Source: Bergeyella cardium
GTDB taxonomy: Bacteria > Bacteroidota > Bacteroidia > Flavobacteriales > Weeksellaceae
NCBI RefSeq assembly: GCF_003614945.1
Contig: NZ_QYCZ01000001.1
Location: 1,134,001-1,198,000, forward strand
Length of the DNA stretch: 64,000 nt
Direction of reading: 5' to 3'
The translations under genes and the position numbers were made by a program. Shown in pieces: positions 58,679 through 64,000 of this stretch (the first letter of the stretch is position 1; each line of letters starts with the position of its first letter). The notes under the pieces were generated by a model, which worked only from the letters and a program-made list of their open reading frames with translations, searched no databases and was not told where the DNA came from.

Positions 58679-58696
58679 CCTTCAAAATAGAGGGTT

Positions 58697-59191
58697 TTGA
58701 CAAAGATTTTATTACTTTCAGATACGCATTCTTATATGGACAGCAGGATTTTGTCCTATGCCAAAGAAGCCGATGAGGTTTGGCATTGTGGGGACTTTGG
58801 TTCTATGCAGGTGGTAGAGGCTATAGAGGAGCTAAAACCCCTGAGAGGCATCTATGGGAATATCGATGGCACACAGATTCGGGCAGTTTTCCCAGAAGTC
58901 AGCCGCTTCACCTGCGAGGGCGTAGAAGTTCTAATGATACACATCGGGGGCTATCCTGATAAATACTCGCCATTGGCAAAGGAAGAAATCACTAAAAAGC
59001 CCCCTCGCCTCTTCATCTCTGGGCATTCTCACATCTTAAAAGCGATGTATGATAAGAAATTTGGCTTACTTCACCTCAACCCTGGTGCTGCAGGAAAATC
59101 GGGCTGGCACAAAGTACGCACAATGATGAGATTTACCATAGACGGTACAGAGATAAAAGATTTGGAAGTAATAGAACTCGGAACTAAATAA
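58697..59191 (+). CDS. YfcE/MJ0936-type metallophosphoesterase
   Basis: 164 residues. LLLSDTHSYMD (Asp, His), WHCGDFGSM, IYGNIDGTQIR (Asn), MIHIGG, ISGHSHILK and LNPGAAGKSGWH give the full metallophosphoesterase set of this small phosphodiesterase family. The start is TTG with AGAGGG just upstream; no ATG fits. The Smr gene follows at six bases. Confidence 0.92.
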   Translation: MTKILLLSDTHSYMDSRILSYAKEADEVWHCGDFGSMQVVEAIEELKPLRGIYGNIDGTQIRAVFPEVSRFTCEGVEVLMIHIGGYPDKYSPLAKEEITKKPPRLFISGHSHILKAMYDKKFGLLHLNPGAAGKSGWHKVRTMMRFTIDGTEIKDLEVIELGTK

Positions 59192-59197
59192 ACAACA

Positions 59198-59701
59198 ATG
59201 AATATAGGCGATAAAATTTCGGTGGTAGATGAAGATTTAAAAGGCATAATAACCTCCATAAACGGCGATAGTGTAGCTTTTGAGGATGAATTTGGCTTTA
59301 GCCATCAGTATCCAAAGTCCAAACTCGTGCTCCATCAGTCGGAAATCTATGAGAACATCAAGATGCAGGACAAGTACGAATACACAAGACCCAAATCTAA
59401 AAAGCACTCGACAAATCACCTCATCTTAGACCTTCATTTTAATAAACTAGTGAGCCATCCGAATGACTACAACAGCTTTGAAAGGCTCTTTCTACAAAAG
59501 GAAAAACTTATGGATTCGCTGGACTTCTGCCGAGAGAACAGAATAAAACGCTTAGAAATCATCCACGGGATAGGCGACGGCACGCTACAAAAAATGGTAC
59601 ATAATACCCTGCAATCTCAGGTGGGAATTGATTTCTATAATAAAGACATCCTCCATCATCAGACAGGAGCGGTTATCGTCGAGTTTCATCATTCAATCTA
59701 A
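59198..59701 (+). CDS. Smr-domain protein
   Basis: 167 residues. An N-terminal SH3/KOW-like strand region (IGDKISVVDEDLKGIITSIN ... FEDEFGFSH) precedes a C-terminal Smr domain with LILDLHF and the nuclease-type motif LEIIHGIGDGTLQKMVHNTL. Resembles the small Bacteroidota DUF2027/Smr proteins and the end of MutS2; possible RNA or DNA endonuclease acting in ribosome rescue or repair. It converges on the glycosyltransferase gene, one base apart. Confidence 0.85.
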   Translation: MNIGDKISVVDEDLKGIITSINGDSVAFEDEFGFSHQYPKSKLVLHQSEIYENIKMQDKYEYTRPKSKKHSTNHLILDLHFNKLVSHPNDYNSFERLFLQKEKLMDSLDFCRENRIKRLEIIHGIGDGTLQKMVHNTLQSQVGIDFYNKDILHHQTGAVIVEFHHSI

Positions 59702-59702
59702 A

Positions 59703-60707
59703 CTAATGCCTATGGAAATGCTTCGGAAAGGCATCTTCTGGTTTCATCCGCAGAAGATTCAGCTTTAGCCAAGATTCTAAAAAGCCCCAACCGTAGGAAA
59801 ACATCTGTATATAAGACGAAACTACCGACAGCCCTGCAATGCTAAGATTCCTGCTCACCACCAGCGAGTGGAAGAAAATCACAAAAGTATAAAGCCCATA
59901 GACCGCGAGGAACAGTCCCCGGCCCAGTAGAAAATACTCCCACACCCCCAGCACATAACCGATAAGGAAGAAGCTCGGGAAAGCAAACGATAGCTTCACA
60001 TACTTCGGATGCCTTTGGTTGAGGATGGGTCTCGCACATCCGAACTGATACACTTGCCGTGAGAATTTTCCAAAATCCGTCCGCCTCTTGTGATAAACCG
60101 CAATATCATCAAAGAATGCCGTCTTAAACCCCTGCTCCCAAAGCCTCATAGAGAGGTCAGGGTCCTCACCTATCCGCATCTCGGAGAAGCCTCCTACTGT
60201 GCAAAACACCTCCTTCTTCACTCCCATATTAAAACTTCGAGGTTGGAATTTAGACACCGACTTCCTACTCCCACGAATACCCCCAGTGGTAAAAACCGAA
60301 GTCATAGAATATGAAATCGCTTTCTGCATCAGATTAAACCCTCGATGTGCCTTATCTGCCCCTCCAAAAGCATCGCAATCGGTATTCTGTATGTTCTTTT
60401 TTATGTTGGCAATATAGTCCTTCTCGGTGATTACATCTGAATCCACAAAGACTAACCACTCATTCTTCGCCTTATTTGCGCCGTAGTTTCTGGACAGTCC
60501 TGGTCCCGAATTCTCCTTTCGGTAGAAGTGGATATCCAGCTGCTCACGAAACAGCTCTACCGTGGGTTGCAGGCTTATCTGCGAGCCATCATCTACTATA
60601 ATGACCTCAAAATCCTTATCCGTTTGGAAAGACAAGGACTGAAGCAGCTCAAAAAGCTCATTCTTCCTATTATATATAGCAATGATGATGGATATACTCG
60701 GGCTCAT
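59703..60707 (-). CDS. Membrane-associated family 2 glycosyltransferase
   Basis: 334 residues. GT2 domain: SIIIAIYNRKNELFELLQSL, VIIVDDGSQ, SGPGLSRNYGA, LVFVDSDV (metal motif), FNMGVKKEVFCTVGGFSEMR and IGEDPDLSMRLW with the catalytic-base Asp, then YHKRRTDF. Two or three membrane helices follow (FPSFFLIGYVLGVWEYFLL; LFLAVYGLYTFVIFFHSLVV). It lies outside the capsule locus; acceptor unknown. Confidence 0.9.
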   Translation of the reverse strand: MSPSISIIIAIYNRKNELFELLQSLSFQTDKDFEVIIVDDGSQISLQPTVELFREQLDIHFYRKENSGPGLSRNYGANKAKNEWLVFVDSDVITEKDYIANIKKNIQNTDCDAFGGADKAHRGFNLMQKAISYSMTSVFTTGGIRGSRKSVSKFQPRSFNMGVKKEVFCTVGGFSEMRIGEDPDLSMRLWEQGFKTAFFDDIAVYHKRRTDFGKFSRQVYQFGCARPILNQRHPKYVKLSFAFPSFFLIGYVLGVWEYFLLGRGLFLAVYGLYTFVIFFHSLVVSRNLSIAGLSVVSSYIQMFSYGWGFLESWLKLNLLRMKPEDAFPKHFHRH

Positions 60708-60729
60708 TCTCTGATTTTTTTGAATGGCG

Positions 60730-60737
60730 CAAAGATA
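60730..60737 (-). promoter_or_regulatory. -7 element (TATCTTTG) of the glycosyltransferase gene
   Basis: Minus-strand TAnnTTTG 22 bases before the ATG at 60707; a heptamer tract (complement of GCTAAAA, GCCAAAA, GCTAGAA) begins just upstream. Confidence 0.6.
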
Positions 60738-60741
60738 GCAA

Positions 60742-60832
60742 TTTGGCTTCTAGCTTTTGGCTTTTAGCAGTGGGTGGATAGAAAAGCGAGATGGTCTCGC
60801 TCTCTCGGACGAGCGCCGTAGCCGGCAAGGCA
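60742..60832. repeat. Heptamers, GCGAGA hairpin and one 19-bp TAGC module
   Basis: Complement of GCTAAAA, GCCAAAA, GCTAGAA at 60745-60765; hairpin GCGAGA-TGG-TCTCGC (60786-60800); module CGCCG-TAGC-CGGCA-AGGCA (60814-60832) followed by CTTAACC, the same layout as the array at 46638. Confidence 0.7.
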
Positions 60833-60843
60833 CTTAACCTCAT

Positions 60844-60880
60844 AAAAAAATACAGACTTTAAAGGGCTGTATTTTTTTTT
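60844..60880 (-). terminator. Terminator after lptB (symmetrical)
   Basis: AAAAAAATACAG / CTGTATTTTTTT stem with an 11-base loop; A and T runs on both sides allow function in either direction. It lies 33 bases past the lptB stop. Confidence 0.75.
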
Positions 60881-60887
60881 GCTTTTA

Positions 60888-60922
60888 GCTAATTGCCAGA
60901 AGCCAAAAGCTATTAGCTACTA
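60888..60922. repeat. Heptamer tract (5 units) covering the end of lptB
   Basis: GCTAATT, GCCAGAA, GCCAAAA, GCTATTA, GCTACTA. The lptB stop (60915-60913) and its last two Ser codons lie inside the final two units. Confidence 0.8.
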
Positions 60923-61650
60923 ATTATATCTTGATAGACGAAATTCTCACCGAGGTAGGCTTCGCGCACTTGCGGGTCATCTGCCAAATCCTGAGGCAGA
61001 CCTTCTTTTAGAATTCTCCCTTCAAACATTATATAGGTCTTGTGGGTAATGGCAAGGGTTTGCTGTACATTATGGTCGGTGATGAGGATTCCGATATTCT
61101 TTTTGGTAAGGCTACGCACGATTTTCTGTATATCTTCCACAGCAATGGGGTCTACCCCTGCAAAAGGCTCATCGAGGAGGATGAAGCTCGGGTCGGTAGC
61201 GAGGCAACGGGCAATTTCGGTTCTACGCCTTTCGCCACCAGAGAGGAGGTCTCCCCTGTTTCTTCGGACATGGTTCAGGGAAAACTCTTCTATCAGCTCA
61301 TCGCACTTCTCTCGTTGCTGTTTTTTGGAGAGCTTGGTAAGCTGTAAAACGCCCATTAAATTTTCCTCTACGGTGAGCTTTCTAAATACGGAGGCTTCCT
61401 GAGCAAGGTAGCCTATGCCTTTCTGTGCTCTGCGGTACATTGCATCTGTGGTGATGTTTTGCTCATCTAGAAAGATATTCCCCGATGTGGGTTTTACCAG
61501 CCCTACAATCATATAAAAAGTAGTGGTTTTGCCTGCTCCATTAGGCCCGAGCAATCCTACGATTTGCCCTTGTTCTACCTCTATGGATACGCCTTTCACT
61601 ACTTTCTTTGGTCCGTATTCTTTTATTAAATTCTCTCCTCTCAAAATCAT
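60913..61650 (-). CDS. lptB: LPS export ABC transporter ATPase LptB
   Basis: 245 residues. Walker A GLLGPNGAGKTTTFYMIVGL, Q loop YLAQEASVFRKLTVEEN, signature LLSGGERRRTEIARCL, Walker B FILLDEPFAGVDPIAVEDI, switch His in ITDHNVQQ and the LptB tail LADDPQVREAYLGENF. It powers lipopolysaccharide transport with LptF/G. The -7 element is five bases before the ATG; a heptamer tract supplies the last codons. Confidence 0.95.
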   Translation of the reverse strand: MILRGENLIKEYGPKKVVKGVSIEVEQGQIVGLLGPNGAGKTTTFYMIVGLVKPTSGNIFLDEQNITTDAMYRRAQKGIGYLAQEASVFRKLTVEENLMGVLQLTKLSKKQQREKCDELIEEFSLNHVRRNRGDLLSGGERRRTEIARCLATDPSFILLDEPFAGVDPIAVEDIQKIVRSLTKKNIGILITDHNVQQTLAITHKTYIMFEGRILKEGLPQDLADDPQVREAYLGENFVYQDIISS

Positions 61651-61655
61651 AGAGG

Positions 61656-61663
61656 CAAATATA
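61656..61663 (-). promoter_or_regulatory. -7 element (TATATTTG) abutting lptB
   Basis: Minus-strand TAnnTTTG separated by five bases from the lptB ATG (61650). Confidence 0.7.
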
Positions 61664-61702
61664 AATTATTTTTTTACATACTAAAAGTTAGCCCAAAAAC
61701 TG

Positions 61703-61710
61703 TATTTTTG
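61703..61710 (+). promoter_or_regulatory. -7 element (TATTTTTG) abutting gldD
   Basis: Plus-strand TAnnTTTG separated by four bases (CCCA) from the gldD ATG at 61715. Confidence 0.7.
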
Positions 61711-61714
61711 CCCA

Positions 61715-62272
61715 ATGTTTAAAAAATTAGCATTAATACCTTTATCTATGGCGGTGGCCGGCTGTACCCAAGATACAATGCCCAAGCCGTACGGAGAGCT
61801 AAGACTGGAGTATCCAAAGGCAGAATACAAGACATTTGATTCGCCGTGTGGATATCGCTTTGAGTACTCCAATTTTGCAAAGGTAGAACAGGCTAAGCAG
61901 GACTGCTGGTATCATATCAATTACCCAAAAATGAAGGCAAAGGTTTTCATCACCTATTTCCCTATAAAGAATGATTTTGACCTTCATATAAAAGAAGCCG
62001 AGAAAATGGTCTATGAGCACACGATTAAAGCCTCTGCCATAGAAACCAAATCTTTTGAATATCCAGAGAAGAGAGTCTTTGGAAATTTTTATGAGCTCAA
62101 AGGGCATTCAGCATCTAATATTCAGTTTTATGTAACCGATAGTACCAGACACTTCGTAACTGCAAATCTTTACTTTAATACCCGACCAAAGCCCGACTCC
62201 TTAGCTCCTGCAATAGATTATATAAAAAAGGATATGCTGAGGATGCTCGATACTTTTGAATGGAAAAAATAA
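61715..62272 (+). CDS. gldD: Gliding-motility-associated lipoprotein GldD
   Basis: 185 residues. Lipoprotein leader MFKKLALIPLSMAVAGC (Cys 17). The family opening MPKPYGELRLEYPKAEYKTF is followed by CGYRFEYSNFA, CWYHINYPKMKAKVFITYFP, YEHTIKASAIETKSFEYPEK and FYVTDSTRHFVTANLYFNTR. GldD is needed for gliding and type IX secretion in Flavobacterium johnsoniae; in non-gliding relatives it is retained with the secretion machinery. It shares the logic of porX at 14412, though the genes are far apart. Confidence 0.9.
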   Translation: MFKKLALIPLSMAVAGCTQDTMPKPYGELRLEYPKAEYKTFDSPCGYRFEYSNFAKVEQAKQDCWYHINYPKMKAKVFITYFPIKNDFDLHIKEAEKMVYEHTIKASAIETKSFEYPEKRVFGNFYELKGHSASNIQFYVTDSTRHFVTANLYFNTRPKPDSLAPAIDYIKKDMLRMLDTFEWKK

Positions 62273-62311
62273 GATGATTATTAACCGTAAATAAATATTA
62301 TTCAAGAATAA

Positions 62312-63232
62312 ATGAAACTTTTAGTAGTAGGCTCAATGGCTTTCGATGCAATAGAAACGCCTTTCGGAAAAACAGATAAAACCTTAGGGGGTGCTGCCAC
62401 TTATATCGGCTTGGCATCTTCCGTTTTAGGAGCAGAAACAGCGCTGGTATCAGTCGTAGGAGGAGATTTCAACCAAGAATACTTTGATATGCTCACCAGC
62501 AGAGGTGTGAATATAGATGGTGTAGAGATAAAAAAAGAGGGGAAATCCTTCTTTTGGAGTGGGAAATATCATAATGACCTCAATACGAGAGATACGCTCG
62601 CTACTGAAGTTAATGTTTTGGCTAACTTCACTCCTCAAATCCCTGAGCACTCTCAAGAAGCGGAAATCCTCCTGCTCGGGAACCTTGACCCTACGGTTCA
62701 GCTCTCGGTATTGAAACAGATGAAGAAAAGACCACAGATGGTGATATTAGACACAATGAATTTCTGGATGAATACCGCTTGGGATAAGCTAATGGAAATG
62801 ATAGCCCAAACCGATGTAATTACCATAAATGATGAAGAGGCACGCCAGCTTTCCAACGAATACTCCCTCGTAAGAGCAGCGGAGAAAATACACGCTATGG
62901 GTCCTGAATTTGTGATTATAAAAAAAGGAGAGCACGGTGCTCTGCTCTTCCACAACCATAATGTTTTTGCGCTCCCAGCACTCCCTTTGGAAGATGTTTT
63001 TGACCCAACAGGTGCAGGAGATAGCTTTGCAGGAGGCTTTGCCGCTTACCTTGCAAAAACCGAAGACCTCAGCTATGAGAATATAAAATCGGCAATTATT
63101 ATAGGCTCTGCCGTAGCCTCTTTTACCGTAGAAAAGTTCGGCACCGAAAGACTTCAAGAGATAAGCAAAGAGGAATTGAAAGGGCGAATATCAGACTTTA
63201 AAAAGCTCACCTCCTTTGAAGTAAATATCTAA
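62312..63232 (+). CDS. PfkB-family carbohydrate kinase
   Basis: 306 residues. Ribokinase fold: GGAATYIGLASSVLGAETAL near the N-terminus, SVVGGDFNQEYFD, ITINDEEARQLSNE, VIIKKGEHGALL and the catalytic/anion-hole motif FDPTGAGDSFAGGFAAYL. Substrate (sugar or nucleoside) cannot be told from sequence; this subgroup regularly lies near gldD in flavobacteria. It follows gldD by 39 bases, probably in one transcript. Confidence 0.88.
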   Translation: MKLLVVGSMAFDAIETPFGKTDKTLGGAATYIGLASSVLGAETALVSVVGGDFNQEYFDMLTSRGVNIDGVEIKKEGKSFFWSGKYHNDLNTRDTLATEVNVLANFTPQIPEHSQEAEILLLGNLDPTVQLSVLKQMKKRPQMVILDTMNFWMNTAWDKLMEMIAQTDVITINDEEARQLSNEYSLVRAAEKIHAMGPEFVIIKKGEHGALLFHNHNVFALPALPLEDVFDPTGAGDSFAGGFAAYLAKTEDLSYENIKSAIIIGSAVASFTVEKFGTERLQEISKEELKGRISDFKKLTSFEVNI

Positions 63233-63306
63233 CGCCTCAAAAGAATCAGGGCTTAATTTTAAGAAAGAATTATAATAAAAGATTTAGAGCTTTTCTCTAA
63301 GAATTA

Positions 63307-63314
63307 TATTTTTG
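63307..63314 (+). promoter_or_regulatory. -7 element (TATTTTTG) of the SurA-like gene
   Basis: TAnnTTTG 21 bases before the ATG at 63336. Confidence 0.6.
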
Positions 63315-63335
63315 CACATCTTTTAAACTAAAAAA

Positions 63336-64000
63336 ATGATAAAGAAATCTGGAGTATTCTCTCTGTTTTTAATTGTATTTGCATTATTTTCTTCGGCAGT
63401 TTCTGCACAGGTAAAACAAGGTCAACTAGTCGATGGTATCGCAGCCGTTATCGGGAATGAAATCATACTGGAATCCGATATTGATGAGCAAATGGCTTAT
63501 GCAAAACAGCAGGGGATTAATGTATCCAACAAATGCGAATTTCTCAGTAGTTTAATCAACAATAAACTCCTCATCTACGAAGCGAAAAGAGATACCTTGA
63601 TAGAAAACCGAAGCACTGCCATAAAAGAAATGGCAGATCAGAAGTACAATCAAATCCTCGCACAATTCCCAGATGAAAAGGAAATGCTAAGAGTATACGG
63701 CTTCCGTACGGGGTATGAAATGAAAAATGCTATCCAGAAAATAGATTCTGATAACTACTACCAAGGTGAGAAATACAAGAGAATAACAGCGGGTACAGAC
63801 ATTACGCCTAATGAGGTTACAGACTTCTACAATACCTATAAATATCAGCTCCCAGAAGTAAAAGATGAAGTTTCTTTGGCGCAAATCGTCCTCCATCCAA
63901 AACTCACCGAGAGCCACAAACAGGAACTTATTGACAAACTTAAAAGGATAAAAAAAGATATACAAAACGGCGAGAGCTTCGAGAATATGGCAAGAATCTA
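63336..64000 (+). CDS. SurA-like periplasmic peptidylprolyl isomerase, N-terminal part (continues past window)
   Basis: The first 221 codons are visible. The signal peptide ends AVSAQ (about 23). The SurA chaperone opening follows: LVDGIAAVIGNEIILESDID, EQMAYAKQQGI, FLSSLINNKLLIYEAKRDTL, then an ITPNEVTDFYNTYKYQLPEV linker and the start of a parvulin domain (VSLAQIVLHPK ... IKKDIQNGESFENMARI). SurA escorts outer-membrane proteins through the periplasm. The active-site parvulin residues lie beyond 64000. Confidence 0.9.
   Translation, partial: MIKKSGVFSLFLIVFALFSSAVSAQVKQGQLVDGIAAVIGNEIILESDIDEQMAYAKQQGINVSNKCEFLSSLINNKLLIYEAKRDTLIENRSTAIKEMADQKYNQILAQFPDEKEMLRVYGFRTGYEMKNAIQKIDSDNYYQGEKYKRITAGTDITPNEVTDFYNTYKYQLPEVKDEVSLAQIVLHPKLTESHKQELIDKLKRIKKDIQNGESFENMARI

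Overview
The window is chromosomal DNA from a flavobacterium (Bacteroidota), most likely of the Chryseobacterium/Elizabethkingia/Riemerella group (Weeksellaceae); I cannot name the genus. The evidence is the gene set (PorX, GldD, DUF3078, DUF4465, DUF5606, DUF4469/HU, monofunctional proline dehydrogenase) and the promoter grammar. Almost every transcription unit is preceded by the Bacteroidota -7 element TAnnTTTG, and purine-rich ribosome binding sites are rare. No tRNA, rRNA, CRISPR array, transposase or phage gene was seen. All families are assigned by reading the sequence from memory; no database was searched.

Layout. 1-792: start of an outer-membrane protein running off the left edge. 969-6275: a TonB receptor, a beta-propeller lipoprotein and two further surface proteins, resembling Bacteroides corrinoid (B12) uptake loci. 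6483-11163: two-component pair, then a copper-type P-ATPase. 11275-16809: nuclease, rlmN, DUF808, porX (type IX secretion regulator) and exonuclease III. 17171-35222 (minus strand): DUF3078 outer-membrane protein, then an 18-kb capsule/exopolysaccharide locus. Its dehydratase/aminotransferase/acyltransferase/phosphoglycosyltransferase set (PglF-E-D-C type) would make a bacillosamine-like sugar, and a WbpP/WbpO-type pair would make UDP-GalNAcA. One further glycosyltransferase, an EpsG-type polymerase, an Amj-type flippase, Wzc and Wza complete it. Between the aminotransferase and the acyltransferase lies an acyl-chain cassette (SDR, ACP, FkbH-type HAD, VOC, KASIII, ACP), predicted to build an unusual acyl decoration. 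35429-46568: housekeeping genes grpE-dnaJ, recX, tatA, an alkyltransferase, recF, def, ruvX, a DEAD-box helicase and proline dehydrogenase. 46569-49200: a repeat-rich zone with a broken HU-like gene, a YadA-head-like secreted protein and very large hairpins. 49224-55007: marR, sanA-like, S8 protease, fabH and acyl-CoA ligase. 55450-58259: an uncharacterised four-gene block (Cys-rich peptide, TerB-like, membrane coiled-coil protein, VWA-like lipoprotein). 58697-64000: phosphoesterase, Smr protein, glycosyltransferase, lptB, gldD, sugar kinase and the start of a SurA-like isomerase.

The most unusual content is non-coding. (i) Tracts of exact 7-bp units (GCYNNNN) fill many gaps and run into the stop codons of several genes. 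(ii) Arrays of small hairpins keep a constant loop, linker and period (19 or 23 bp) while both stem arms change together. (iii) One such module sits inside the broken HU/DUF4469 gene. (iv) Degenerate 21- and 22-bp tandem repeats lie upstream of porX and of the DEAD-box helicase. (v) Several genes (lptB, gldD, tatA, recF, ruvX and the surface protein at 4260) have the -7 element only 4-7 bases before the start codon, which predicts leaderless mRNAs.
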